From Flavobacterium psychrophilum (lineage in GTDB: Bacteria > Bacteroidota > Bacteroidia > Flavobacteriales > Flavobacteriaceae): a stretch of DNA of 64,000 nt. Position numbers and translations under genes: made by a program. The notes under the pieces were generated by a model. The model had not been told where the DNA came from. It saw only the letters and a list, made by a program, of their open reading frames with translations, and searched no databases. Below, piece by piece: positions 55,030 to 64,000 of this stretch (position 1 is the stretch's first letter; every line of letters begins with the position of its first letter). The stretch is taken from positions 17,429 to 81,428 of the forward strand of contig CAMBZB010000007.1 in the NCBI GenBank assembly GCA_945872245.1. Direction: 5' to 3'.

Positions 55030-56517
55030 TTATTTTCTTTTTAATAAATCAACAATGTTTCTGTCATTACTCAATCTTGGAATTTTGTTTTGTCCTCCCA
55101 ATTTTCCTATGGATTTCATATAGTCCTGAAAACCATTTTTAACCACTTTTGTAATTACCACTTTTCGTAGAACATTCCCCAAAATTAAATCATCGTAATA
55201 CATGTTTTGTTTGCGCATAGCGTTATCTAAAGCTTCTTCAAAAGCATCTAAATCTTCAGGTTCATTTTCAAATTCGATGAACCATTCGTGGTATGGTAAA
55301 CCTTCCTTTGGGGTAATTTGTGGCGCAACAGTAAATTCGTTGATTCGAATAGTGGTTCCAATTATGGCTTCCTGCAAAGCACTTTCCACTTCTTTGCTAA
55401 TGACGTGTTCGCCAAATGCAGAAATATAATGTTTTATTCTACCCGAAACGATTACTCGATACGGTTTCAGACTCGTAAACTGAATCGTATCGCCAATGTT
55501 GTAGCCCCAAAGTCCGGCATTGGTAGAAATAATCAATACATAATTGACTCCCAATTCGACTTCGCCAATCGTGTGCCTTCTAGGATTCTCGTTATAAAAA
55601 TCATCACTTTTTATAAATTCATAAAAAATTCCAGAATTCAACAACAGCAACATTCCTTTTGCTGCCTGAGAATCTTGGTAGGCAAAAAACCCTTCCGAAG
55701 CTGGAAATAATTCAATGCTGTCGACTTTTCTACCTATCAGGTTTTCGAATTTAGCGCGGTAGGGCTCATAATTTACACCCCCATAAATAAATAGATTGAA
55801 GTTTTTGAAAACCTCACCCACAGGCTTTCCTCCTTTTTGATGCAGTTTTTCGAAATACATTTGCACCCAAGATGGAATTCCGGAAATCACTGTCATATTT
55901 TGATCAAAAGTTTCCTCGACAATAGCATTCACCTTTGTTTCCCAGTCGTCAATGCAATTGGTTTTCCATGATGGCATGCGATTTTTTTGTAAATATTTTG
56001 GAACAAAATGCGCCACAATCCCCGATAATCTTCCCAGTTTTATGCCGTTTTTTTCTTCCAAAATAGGACTTCCTTGAAGGAAAATCATTTTTCCGTCAAC
56101 AAAATTAGCGTTTCCAGTTTCGTGAATATAATGCAGAATTGCGTTTCGTGCCGCTTCAATGTGAAATGGCATCGATTCCTTGGTCAGCGGAATGTATTTG
56201 GCTCCCGAAGTGGTTCCCGATGTTTTGGCAAAATAAAGCGGTTTGCCTTTCCAGAGGATATTCGCCTCGCCTTTAACAACCTTTTCAATATACGGTTTTA
56301 AATCCTCGTAATCCCGAATGGGAACATTATTTGAAAAGTCTTCAAATGTTTTTATTTGATCAAAATGGTGGTCAATGCCAAATTGGGTGTTTTTTGCCTG
56401 CCGAATTAAATTTTCGAAAACGTTGCGCTGCGTTGCTATTGGATTTTTTGCCCAAAGCTGCGTTTTGTGATAGATTTTTTTAGCAAAAATTTTTGCTGCA
56501 ATTGATTTTATTGACAT
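55030..56517 (-). CDS. GH3 auxin-responsive promoter family protein
   Basis: A 495-residue ANL-type adenylating enzyme of the GH3 fold, best known from plants that conjugate amino acids to auxin and jasmonate. The ATP signature is FAKTSGTTSGAKYIPLT near residues 95-115, with LFPASEGFFA and the hinge VIVSGRIKHYISAFGEHV. In Bacteroidota its substrate is unknown. It follows the M23-like gene with no gap and precedes the Wzz-like gene, so it may act on a surface or lipid component; that is conjecture. Confidence 0.9.
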   Translation of the reverse strand: MSIKSIAAKIFAKKIYHKTQLWAKNPIATQRNVFENLIRQAKNTQFGIDHHFDQIKTFEDFSNNVPIRDYEDLKPYIEKVVKGEANILWKGKPLYFAKTSGTTSGAKYIPLTKESMPFHIEAARNAILHYIHETGNANFVDGKMIFLQGSPILEEKNGIKLGRLSGIVAHFVPKYLQKNRMPSWKTNCIDDWETKVNAIVEETFDQNMTVISGIPSWVQMYFEKLHQKGGKPVGEVFKNFNLFIYGGVNYEPYRAKFENLIGRKVDSIELFPASEGFFAYQDSQAAKGMLLLLNSGIFYEFIKSDDFYNENPRRHTIGEVELGVNYVLIISTNAGLWGYNIGDTIQFTSLKPYRVIVSGRIKHYISAFGEHVISKEVESALQEAIIGTTIRINEFTVAPQITPKEGLPYHEWFIEFENEPEDLDAFEEALDNAMRKQNMYYDDLILGNVLRKVVITKVVKNGFQDYMKSIGKLGGQNKIPRLSNDRNIVDLLKRK

Positions 56518-57024
56518 TTATTTTCCTTTTTGGCTCTTCACTTTCGAAATAGTAAGATGCTCTTCCTCTTTTGCTACCTGTTCTCTCAATTTTAATTCTT
56601 CGTTTGATGGTGATAGGTTAACTTTAGAGGGCGCCTCGTCAGTTGAAGCCAATATGGAATCTTTATTAAATTTGGCATATTCTAAATCTCCTGTCAACAC
56701 TTTTTGTATTGATTTTATATACGCTTCGTTTTTGCTTAGAGCAGCGGACAACGAATCTGATTTTAAAGCCAGTTCTGTGGCATCTTTCTTTAATTTAGAG
56801 GAAGAATATCCTGGTATAAACTCTCGTAAAGGAGTAAAGGCAATAATAACCGTGGTGAGTGCAATTAGTGAAATAGCGCCTAGCGTAGCCATCACAAATA
56901 CATTCATTAGGTTTAATTTGAAGGAAAAAATTTCCTCAAAAGTATCCTCGTTTAAAATAACCATGCGGTTTTTTAAGAATAATTTGTTCAGAAGTTTTTT
57001 TCTTTTGAGCCTCTTTTCAGACAT
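56518..57024 (-). CDS. M23-peptidase-type N-terminal scaffold without catalytic domain
   Basis: A 168-residue protein: short cytoplasmic start, MVILNEDTFEEIFSFKLNLM, one transmembrane helix (about 40-62), TPLREFIPGY, then a coiled-coil. From memory, this matches the N-terminal half of Flavobacterial M23 peptidases that usually continue for about 120 more residues into a LytM domain with HxH. Here it stops at a proper TAA and no LytM motif follows. The next gene starts immediately. It may anchor or regulate another hydrolase. Confidence 0.7.
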   Translation of the reverse strand: MSEKRLKRKKLLNKLFLKNRMVILNEDTFEEIFSFKLNLMNVFVMATLGAISLIALTTVIIAFTPLREFIPGYSSSKLKKDATELALKSDSLSAALSKNEAYIKSIQKVLTGDLEYAKFNKDSILASTDEAPSKVNLSPSNEELKLREQVAKEEEHLTISKVKSQKGK

Positions 57025-57182
57025 ATTTCAAGTTTATTTCACAAATATAATAATTAAAGTCTTGATTTTACTATCTTGACTTTTGGTTGGTGTTCTTTTG
57101 ACACCTTTTATTTTATCAAAATTTTAACCCTTTTGAAGCCAAAATATTAATTCAAAATGAATTCATATTAACTAATTCTATA

Positions 57183-57190
57183 TACCTTTG
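57183..57190 (+). promoter_or_regulatory. -7 box upstream of tatA
   Basis: TACCTTTG fits TAnnTTTG and lies 46 bases before the tatA start codon. No clear -33 element. Confidence 0.45.
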
Positions 57191-57236
57191 CCACAAGATT
57201 TATTACAAATTTGCTTCGGCAAGAAATTATTATACT

Positions 57237-57413
57237 ATGGGAAGTTTAGGTGTAACAGAAATCCTTATTATTTTAGCAATTGTTTTATTACTTTTTGGAG
57301 GTAAAAAAATTCCGGAATTAATGAAAGGTTTGGGTAGTGGAGTTAAAGAATTCAAAAATGCCGCTAAGGACGACCAACCAGCTAACAAAAAAGAAGAAGA
57401 AACGAAAGAATAA
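57237..57413 (+). CDS. tatA: twin-arginine translocase subunit TatA/TatE
   Basis: A 58-residue protein that forms the transport pore for folded proteins with Tat signals. It starts [20 protein letters not shown], a single transmembrane helix at about 6-21. The hinge [20 protein letters not shown] gives the amphipathic helix, and the tail is acidic and basic (NKKEEETKE). tatC is not next to it. Divergent from the M23-like gene across 212 bases. Confidence 0.9.
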   Translation: MGSLGVTEILIILAIVLLLFGGKKIPELMKGLGSGVKEFKNAAKDDQPANKKEEETKE

Positions 57414-57439
57414 ATTTCTTGACATTTCAATGGTAAAAT

Positions 57440-57484
57440 ATTCCAGATTCCGAGCAATTTTGTTCTTGGAATTTGGATTTTTAA
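57440..57484. terminator. terminator between tatA and tex
   Basis: Arms TTCCAGATTCC and GGAATTTGGA (one bulge) flank a loop and lead into a T-run on the plus strand. The two genes converge here. Confidence 0.55.
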
Positions 57485-59607
57485 TTTAAAACCATACTCA
57501 ATTGAATCCGTTTTCTATCCTCATCAACCTCAGTGATTTTAACCTCAACATGTTGGTGCAGTTTGACCACTTCGTTCACGTCACTCACAAAACCGGCTTT
57601 GAGTTGGGAAATGTGAACCAAACCACTTTCTTTCAAACCAATATCTACAAAGCAACCAAAGTTGGTAATATTGTTGACAATTCCAGGTAAAATCATCCCT
57701 GTTCGAAGATCTTTTATGGTTTTTACATTGGGGTCAAATTCGAAAACTTTGGCTGATTTTCTGGGATCCAATCCTGGTTTTTCGAGTTCTTTAATGATGT
57801 CTTTCAAACCCAATATTCCAATTTCATGAGTAACATAATTTTCTGGTTTGATTAAGGCCGTTTTTTCCTTATTGGCTATCAAATCATTCACCGAAAGCTT
57901 CAAATCTTTGGCCATTTTCTCAACAACAGCATAAGCTTCCGGATGAACTGCTGAATTATCTAACGGATTCTTAGCATTCGAAATTCGGATAAAAGCAACC
58001 CCTTGTTGATAGGCTTTATCGCCCAATCGAGGCACTTTTTTGAGTTGTTTTCGATCTTCAAAAGGACCGTTTTCCGAACGATATTGTACGATATTTTCAG
58101 CTAGCTTATCCCCTATTCCACTTACATAACTCAACAAATGTTTGCTAGCCGTATTGATGTTGATTCCAACGGAATTCACGCAACGAATTACCGTATTGTC
58201 TAGTTCTACTTTGAGTTTGGTCTGGTCTACATCGTGTTGGTATTGGCCTACGCCAATGGCTTTCGGATCAATTTTAACCAATTCGGCCAAAGGGTCCGAC
58301 AATCGTCTTCCGATGGAAACCGACCCTCGAACCGTCACGTCATAATTTGGAAATTCCTCTCTCGCAATTTTCGAAGCGGAATAAACCGAAGCCCCGGCCT
58401 CCGAAACGATGAAAACCTGAACCGGTTTATCGAACGCAATTTTCTTGATAAAGAATTCCGTTTCTCTCGAAGCGGTTCCGTTTCCAATGGAAATGGCATC
58501 AATTTGATAGGCATTAACCATCGAACGTATTTTTTTCATCGCCATGGCGGTTTCGTTCTGTGGCGGGTGAGGATAAATAGTTTCATTGTAGAGCAAATCG
58601 CCTTTTTCATCTAGGCAAACTACTTTACAACCGGAACGAAATCCAGGATCGATTGCCAAAATTCGTTTTTCACCCAAAGGCGGAGCCAACAATAATTGAC
58701 CTAAATTATTGGCAAAAACTTGAATGGAATTGGCATCAGCCTTGGCTTTTGCTTCTTGAAAAGCTTCGTTTGAAATAGCGGGATTCAGCAATCTTTTATA
58801 ACTGTCTTCGATAGCCAATTGTATGTGTGACGTGGTTGCGCTTTGACCTTTTAAAACCAATTGGTCAATAATATCATAGGCTTCGTCAATATCAACTTCT
58901 ACTTTAAACTTGATGAAACCTTCATTTTCGGCACGAAGCATTGCCAACAACCGGTGTGAGGGAGCTTTGGTTAAAGGTTCTGACCAATCGAAGTATTGGT
59001 TGAATTTTTGGGCATCTTGGTCGTCTTTTTTGGTTTTTACCACCTTGGTCGTAATGATTGCTTTCCGTTGAAAAAGTCTTCGCAATTGTTTACGAACATA
59101 AATGTTCTCGTTAATCCATTCGGCAATAATATCTTGTGCTCCTTGCAAAGCCGCATCTTCATTGATGACATTCTCATTCAAATATTTCGAAGCTATAAAA
59201 TCGACATCGTCATTGTTTTGAGCCATAATGATTCTGGCCAATGGTTCCAATCCATTTTCACGAGCGGCATCGGCGCGTGTTTTTTTCTTCTTTTTGAATG
59301 GTAAATAAAAATCTTCCAATTCCTGTAAATCGAAACTTTGTTGGATTTTTTTATCCAAATCGGAAGTTAAAGCGTTTTGTTCTTCAATCGATCTTAAAAT
59401 GGCTTCTTTTCTTTTTACGATGATTTCGTAATCCTTTTGCAGTTTTGCAATTTGTTCGATTTGAACTTCGTCGAGATTACCAGTTTTGTCTTTTCGATAC
59501 CGGGAAATAAACGGAATAGTGCAGTCTTCTTGTAATAATTGAACCGTGTTTTGAATGTTTAAAGTGGCGGTGGCAACAGTTTTGGAAATGAATTGTATGT
59601 TGGTCAT
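57481..59607 (-). CDS. tex: Tex-family RNA-binding transcription accessory protein
   Basis: A 708-residue cytoplasmic protein. Order: N-terminal helical region with the RYRKDKTGNLDEVQI motif near 35-50, YqgF/RuvC-like fold at about 320-450 (ILAIDPGFRSGCKVVCLDEKG), helix-hairpin-helix motifs near 490-560 (NTASKHLLSYVSGIGDKLAE), and an S1 RNA-binding domain from about 640. The family binds RNA and affects transcription and stress tolerance. It lies 26 bases after rpiB. Confidence 0.95.
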   Translation of the reverse strand: MTNIQFISKTVATATLNIQNTVQLLQEDCTIPFISRYRKDKTGNLDEVQIEQIAKLQKDYEIIVKRKEAILRSIEEQNALTSDLDKKIQQSFDLQELEDFYLPFKKKKKTRADAARENGLEPLARIIMAQNNDDVDFIASKYLNENVINEDAALQGAQDIIAEWINENIYVRKQLRRLFQRKAIITTKVVKTKKDDQDAQKFNQYFDWSEPLTKAPSHRLLAMLRAENEGFIKFKVEVDIDEAYDIIDQLVLKGQSATTSHIQLAIEDSYKRLLNPAISNEAFQEAKAKADANSIQVFANNLGQLLLAPPLGEKRILAIDPGFRSGCKVVCLDEKGDLLYNETIYPHPPQNETAMAMKKIRSMVNAYQIDAISIGNGTASRETEFFIKKIAFDKPVQVFIVSEAGASVYSASKIAREEFPNYDVTVRGSVSIGRRLSDPLAELVKIDPKAIGVGQYQHDVDQTKLKVELDNTVIRCVNSVGININTASKHLLSYVSGIGDKLAENIVQYRSENGPFEDRKQLKKVPRLGDKAYQQGVAFIRISNAKNPLDNSAVHPEAYAVVEKMAKDLKLSVNDLIANKEKTALIKPENYVTHEIGILGLKDIIKELEKPGLDPRKSAKVFEFDPNVKTIKDLRTGMILPGIVNNITNFGCFVDIGLKESGLVHISQLKAGFVSDVNEVVKLHQHVEVKITEVDEDRKRIQLSMVLN

Positions 59608-59633
59608 TATTTTATAAAATCATGTTCCGTCAA

Positions 59634-60062
59634 TTAACAACTAATTTTATCCACTCTGGTTTGGTGTCTTCCTCCTTCGAATTGGGTATTAAGGAAGGCA
59701 TCAACCATTTCTACAGCTTGTGGAATTGAAGTGTAACGCGCTGGAATACTCATAATATTTGCGTTGTTGTGTTGACGCGTCAAAATGGCGATTTCTTTCA
59801 TCCAACAAAGACCAGCGCGAACTTTTGGGTATTTATTTACAGTCATGGCAATTCCATTTCCTGAACCACAAATTACAATTCCAAAATCTGCTTTTCCTTC
59901 AGAAACATCTTTAGCAACAGCGTGACCAAAATCAGGATAATCAACACTTTCAGCAGTGTCGGTTCCGTAATTAGTTACTTGATGACCTTTTGATTCTAAA
60001 TATTGAACGATTGCTTTTTTATACTCTGGTCCTGCGTGGTCGTTTCCTATGGATATTTTCAT
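59634..60062 (-). CDS. rpiB: ribose-5-phosphate isomerase B
   Basis: Interconverts ribose 5-phosphate and ribulose 5-phosphate in the pentose phosphate pathway. The 142-residue LacA/RpiB protein has His9 in GNDHAG, Cys65 in ICGSGNGI as predicted base, and a later His in RQHNNANI. Cytoplasmic. Upstream of tex on the same strand and probably in its transcript. Confidence 0.95.
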   Translation of the reverse strand: MKISIGNDHAGPEYKKAIVQYLESKGHQVTNYGTDTAESVDYPDFGHAVAKDVSEGKADFGIVICGSGNGIAMTVNKYPKVRAGLCWMKEIAILTRQHNNANIMSIPARYTSIPQAVEMVDAFLNTQFEGGRHQTRVDKISC

Positions 60063-60878
60063 GGTGTTTTTATTGAATTGTGTTTCGCAAATTTAGGGAA
60101 AGAATTGTTTGTTTTTTTATTATATTCGATTAAAATATTGCCCTCCTAGTTTTAATATTCTCTATTCGTAATGAAATAAAATTTGTAAGATAGATGTCTG
60201 AAATTATTTGAATAAAAGCGATGTTAATAGAATTTTACAATCAATTGATAATCAGTTAACGTTAAATTAACATAGAATGTTTATAAGTTTAGATAGAAAA
60301 TTAGAACTATTTATGATTTGTATTGGATAAAAACGTAATCCAAAACGGAGATGAAAAAACCAAATTTAGTTTGATGTATTTATAGAATAGTTATAGCTAT
60401 AAAATACCCTCTTATAAACAAAAAATTAAAAGTAACTTATTTACAAAACAACTATTTTTTTAATTATTAACAGCTGTTAACTATTTTTTAAAATGTCTTT
60501 AAAATGAGTGATTTAATTCAATATAACTATGTTGATAAAATAGTATAAAATCATTTAATTGTAAAATCATAATTTTTAAAATAAACTTATCCTAGCTATT
60601 AACATGATATAATAACCATTAAAAATTAAATTAAATTTCCTTTTTCTTTTTGTTGTTTTTAATAGATGTTGACAACTTTAGAAATAATTTAGAATCATTT
60701 TATTATCTGCTTAAGAGATTGGAATAAAAAGCAGTTAATACACTTGCAACTCTTTTCTTTAAAGTTGCATTTATTAGTTGAATCCAAGCTTTTCATAAAG
60801 TTATTATTTTTTTAAACTGGAATATAGATACGAACACTGAATACTATTTCGTAATTTTAGGCCTTTAAGAAAATATTT
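60063..60878. other. 816-base AT-rich intergenic region upstream of rnr
   Basis: No open frame of interest on either strand. It contains short perfect palindromes, TTAACAGCTGTTAA at 60467-60480 and TTAACGTTAA near 60255. There is no DnaA-box cluster or RNA gene I can recognise. It must contain the divergent promoters of rpiB and rnr. Confidence 0.6.
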
Positions 60879-63059
60879 ATGAGTAAAAATGTAAGAAAGC
60901 CGGCAAAAAAAGAAAAAGATTTCTCTGAAAAAATTATAAAAATATTAGCTCAAAATGCCAATAAAGCATTTAACTATAAGCAAATAGCGGCCATTTTAGA
61001 AGTGGACGATACTAAAAGTAGAAATGAAATTATTAGGGATTTAAAAATTCTGGCTTCACAAAAAAAAGTGATGGAAACCGAACCTGGAAAATATTTAGTT
61101 AAAGCTATCAGTCAAGATTATTATGAAGGAACTATTGATATGACCGGCCGAAAGACTGCTTATTTTGTTTGTCCGGAATTAGAAGAGGACGTTTTTATAC
61201 CAACCAATAATTTAAACCGAGCTTTAGATAAAGATACTGTAAAAGTCTATGTTTATAACCGAAGAAAAGGAAGAAGGCCTGAAGGAGAGGTTATTGAAGT
61301 TATAGAAAGAAAAAAAACAGATTTTGTGGGTGTAATTGACATCCAAAAGAACTTTGCTTTTGTTTCTACCGCTAATCCAAAAATGTATACCGATATTTTT
61401 ATTCCGAAAGATAAATTAGGGGAAGCTGAACAAGGTGATGTAGTACTGGTTCATATCGAAGATTGGCCAAAAAGAGCCGATAGTCCTTTTGGGGCTGTAA
61501 TAAAAGTGCTTGGAAAACCAGGAGAGCACGATACAGAAATTCACGCAATTTTAGCAGAATACGGTTTACCAGCAGAATTTCCCGTAGAAGTTGAAGTTTA
61601 TGCACAGAAAATAGATACAACCATCAACGAAGGTGAAATAGCAAATCGTCGTGATATGCGCGATACTTTGACTTTTACCATTGATCCAAAAGATGCTAAA
61701 GATTTTGATGATGCTTTGTCTTTTAAAAAATTAGAAAATGGAAATTACGAAATTGGTATTCATATTGCTGACGTGTCTCATTATCTACAAGAAGGTACAA
61801 TCCTAAATGATGAAGCCTACCAAAGAGCTACTTCTGTATATTTAGTGGATAGAGTCGTACCAATGTTACCTGAAGTTTTATCTAATTTTGCTTGTTCATT
61901 AAGACCAAGAGAAGAAAAATATACTTTTTCAGCAGTATTTGAAATAACGGAAAAAACACAGGTTGTTAACCAATGGTTTGGAAGAACAGTAATTTTTTCT
62001 GACCAACGTTTTTCATACGAAGAAACCCAACACATTTTAGAAACTAAGGGAGATATCATTCCAGAAGAAATTTCTATAACTGGAAAATCCTATCAAGTTC
62101 CTTCAGAAATTGTTGCAGCCACTTTAAAACTAGACCAATTAGCTAAGATTTTTAGAAGAGAGAGAATGAATAATGGCGCCATTTCATTTGATAAAGTGGA
62201 AGTAAAATTCAATTTAGATAACGAGGGAGAACCTGAAGGAGTTTATTTTAAAATTTCAAAAGATGCCAATCATTTGATTGAAGAATTTATGCTTTTAGCC
62301 AATAAAAAAGTAGCTGAATACATTGGAAAACAAAAGAAAACTTTCATTTACCGTATTCACGACGAACCTAATGAAGATAAGTTAATTGCGATGCAAACCG
62401 TAATTTCTAAATTTGGTTACAAGATAGATTTTAGAAATAAAGGGGATATTTCCAAATCGTTGAATGCTTTATTAAATGAAGTTTCGGGTAAAAAAGAGCA
62501 AAATTTAATTGATACTCTGGCTATTAGAACAATGAGTAAAGCTAAATATTCGACGGACAATATTGGACATTATGGATTAGCTTTTGATTATTACAGTCAT
62601 TTTACTTCGCCAATTCGTCGCTATCCTGATGTCATGGTACATCGATTATTGCAACATTATCTTGACGGAGGGAAGTCAGTGGATGAAGAAAAATACGAAG
62701 CTAAATGTTTGCATTCCTCCACAATGGAAGGTTTAGCGACGAATGCCGAGCGTGATTCCATCAAATACATGCAGGTAAAATACATGCAGAACCACAACGA
62801 TCAGGAATTTTTAGGTGTAATTTCAGGTGTGACTGAATGGGGAATTTTCGTTGAAATTATCGAAAACAAATGTGAGGGAATGGTAAGAATCCGGGAAATA
62901 AAAGACGATTATTACACTTTCGACGAAAAACAATACGCTCTTGTTGGGGCTACTACAAAAGCTTTGTTGCAATTGGGAGACGAAATTTACGTTAAAGTTA
63001 AAAATGCTGATTTGGTAAAAAAACAATTGGATTTTAATTTTATAAGAAGAAACGTTTAA
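60879..63059 (+). CDS. rnr: ribonuclease R
   Basis: Processive 3'-to-5' exoribonuclease that degrades structured RNA. The 726-residue protein starts with a winged-helix region (15-70: ILAQNANKAFNYKQIAAILE), followed by cold-shock OB domains. The RNB domain has the metal site Asp269, Asp275, Asp277 and Asp278 (IDPKDAKDFDDA). Further on are HFTSPIRRYPDVMVHRLLQ and a C-terminal S1 domain (LGVISGVTEWGIFVEI). The very long untranslated region upstream is unusual for the gene. Confidence 0.96.
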   Translation: MSKNVRKPAKKEKDFSEKIIKILAQNANKAFNYKQIAAILEVDDTKSRNEIIRDLKILASQKKVMETEPGKYLVKAISQDYYEGTIDMTGRKTAYFVCPELEEDVFIPTNNLNRALDKDTVKVYVYNRRKGRRPEGEVIEVIERKKTDFVGVIDIQKNFAFVSTANPKMYTDIFIPKDKLGEAEQGDVVLVHIEDWPKRADSPFGAVIKVLGKPGEHDTEIHAILAEYGLPAEFPVEVEVYAQKIDTTINEGEIANRRDMRDTLTFTIDPKDAKDFDDALSFKKLENGNYEIGIHIADVSHYLQEGTILNDEAYQRATSVYLVDRVVPMLPEVLSNFACSLRPREEKYTFSAVFEITEKTQVVNQWFGRTVIFSDQRFSYEETQHILETKGDIIPEEISITGKSYQVPSEIVAATLKLDQLAKIFRRERMNNGAISFDKVEVKFNLDNEGEPEGVYFKISKDANHLIEEFMLLANKKVAEYIGKQKKTFIYRIHDEPNEDKLIAMQTVISKFGYKIDFRNKGDISKSLNALLNEVSGKKEQNLIDTLAIRTMSKAKYSTDNIGHYGLAFDYYSHFTSPIRRYPDVMVHRLLQHYLDGGKSVDEEKYEAKCLHSSTMEGLATNAERDSIKYMQVKYMQNHNDQEFLGVISGVTEWGIFVEIIENKCEGMVRIREIKDDYYTFDEKQYALVGATTKALLQLGDEIYVKVKNADLVKKQLDFNFIRRNV

Positions 63060-63077
63060 ACTTAGAATAAAGTAAAA

Positions 63078-63755
63078 ATGATAAACGACATTTTATCCGG
63101 AATTCCTTGGGGAATTTTTTTAAGTTTTATGATTGGCCCGGTTTTTTTTATATTACTAGAAACTAGTATTGTAAAAGGGTTTAGGGCAGCCTTGACCTTT
63201 GATTTAGGTGTCGTTTTGGCTGATATTATTTTTATCACTATAGCTTATATCGGTAGTTATAGATTAATAACAAGTATTAAGGACAATTCCGCCCTTTTTA
63301 TGTTTGGAGGAATAGTAATGCTGGCTTATGGCGTTATTTCGTATATAGGATTACATAAAGAAAAAAAAGTGGATACCCATAAAATAGACAACGAGATTAT
63401 TAGAAAAGATTATTTGGGTTTATTTATAAAAGGCTTTTTTTTAAACATTATAAACATTGGAGTTTTGGGATTTTGGCTAGCAATAATTATTTCGGTTGGA
63501 CCAAAGCTGGAAATGCAAATGTCTAGAATGATTACTTTTTTTACCACGGTAATTATAACGTATTTACTGGTTGATAGTGTTAAAATAGTATTGGCGAAAC
63601 AGTTAAAATCGAAGATGACACCCACAAACATCCTTAAAATCAAGAAAGGAATCAGTATTGTTTTGATGGTTTTTGGAGTTGTTTTAATAACCCAAGGCTG
63701 GTTTCCCAAAGAAAAAGAAAAGTTGAAGGATGTTTTGGAAAGGATTGATAAGTAG
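63078..63755 (+). CDS. LysE-family amino-acid exporter
   Basis: A 225-residue inner-membrane protein with six predicted transmembrane helices. The start has GIPWGIFLSFMIGPVFFILL, the G-P loop of the LysE/RhtB family, and G-W-F-P (TQGWFPKEKEK) near the end. These proteins export amino acids such as lysine, threonine or homoserine lactone; the substrate here is unknown. It is 18 bases after rnr and probably in the same transcript. Confidence 0.87.
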   Translation: MINDILSGIPWGIFLSFMIGPVFFILLETSIVKGFRAALTFDLGVVLADIIFITIAYIGSYRLITSIKDNSALFMFGGIVMLAYGVISYIGLHKEKKVDTHKIDNEIIRKDYLGLFIKGFFLNIINIGVLGFWLAIIISVGPKLEMQMSRMITFFTTVIITYLLVDSVKIVLAKQLKSKMTPTNILKIKKGISIVLMVFGVVLITQGWFPKEKEKLKDVLERIDK

Positions 63756-63897
63756 TTTTAAAAAACATTAGTACAACTCGGAGATAACTTTCTGAAAGAA
63801 TTCGAAATCCATTGTTATCAAATTTTTCCGCTCCGCAAACTCTCTCTACTTTGTAACCACAAAAATTAGTAGACGTTTTTCCTAAAAATTAACCACA

Positions 63898-63926
63898 AAA
63901 AAACCTCCAAATTGCTTTGAAGGTTT
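63898..63926 (-). terminator. terminator after tRNA-Cys
   Basis: Arms AAACCTTC and GGAGGTTT around a loop of about nine bases (one bulge), followed by T on the minus strand. Confidence 0.6.
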
Positions 63927-63929
63927 TAG

Positions 63930-64000
63930 AGGCATCGTCCGGATTCGAACCGGAGTAGGAGCTTTTGCAGAGCCCAGCCTAGCCGCTCGGCCACGACGCC
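63930..64000 (-). tRNA. tRNA-Cys (GCA)
   Basis: A 71-base cloverleaf on the minus strand. Acceptor GGCGTCG pairs with CGATGCC (one G-T), the D arm contains GCCGAGCGGC, and the anticodon loop CTGCAAA gives GCA. The T arm is CCGGTTCGAATCCGG. The discriminator is U, as expected for cysteine. No encoded CCA. The 5' base falls exactly on the last base of the window. Confidence 0.95.

Noticed and set aside
60063..60878. Replication origin
   Set aside because: AT-rich with palindromes, but I see no cluster of DnaA boxes and no dnaA, dnaN or parAB genes nearby.

Overview
The window comes from an AT-rich member of the Bacteroidota, almost certainly Flavobacterium or a close relative. Support: promoter -7 boxes of the TAnnTTTG type, an IPExxxVDY-family gene between rnc and pyk, a long Bacteroidota-type PurF, a type-B succinate dehydrogenase with one cytochrome b subunit, and many lipoproteins with short signal peptides. 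It is chromosomal. I see no rRNA, phage, transposase or CRISPR array. One tRNA-Cys closes the window.

Layout. 1-11.2 kb holds conserved housekeeping genes: Mn/Fe superoxide dismutase (5' cut), purF, a PfkB kinase, rnhA and purN on the minus strand; acpP, fabF, rnc, an IPExxxVDY gene and pyk on the plus strand; dinB; and a CYTH protein. 11.2-15.3 kb is a signalling block: a NarL-type response regulator, a periplasmic-TPR histidine kinase, a small secreted protein ending in three 14-residue repeats, and a LytTR regulator whose receiver has Glu at the phospho-acceptor position. 15.6-20.5 kb has glyS, comF, an Ig-like lipoprotein and an omega-amidase. 20.6-24.6 kb is the sdhC-sdhA-sdhB operon, interrupted by a four-helix-bundle gene. 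After pepP, 26.4-30.8 kb is the iscA-sufB-sufC-sufD operon, also interrupted by a four-helix-bundle gene. 31-40.8 kb carries an MBL hydrolase, an S8 lipoprotein protease, an M1 peptidase, a SHOCT protein, a lipoprotein and mfd.

41-57 kb is a surface polysaccharide region. A glycosyltransferase, a Wzy-like polymerase, a Wzx flippase and a methyltransferase lie on the minus strand. A plus-strand decoration cassette follows (GtrII-like transferase, GtrB-like GT2, methyltransferase). A long minus-strand run then holds an M23-like scaffold protein, GH3, a Wzz-like protein, rfbC, rfbD, a DUF3108 protein, a small membrane protein and OstA. 57.2-64 kb has tatA, tex, rpiB, an 816-base AT-rich gap, rnr, a LysE-type exporter and tRNA-Cys.

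The least ordinary parts are three. The first is the TPR-kinase, repeat-peptide and LytTR cluster, a candidate secreted-peptide signalling module. The second is the pair of four-helix-bundle genes set inside conserved operons between inverted word repeats. The third is a set of gene-decay scars at the borders of the polysaccharide region: a truncated DUF1972 glycosyltransferase, a copied rfbD tail, an apparently frameshifted OstA tail shared with its neighbour, and a threonine-dehydrogenase-like remnant. All functional calls come from reading the protein sequences; no database search was run.
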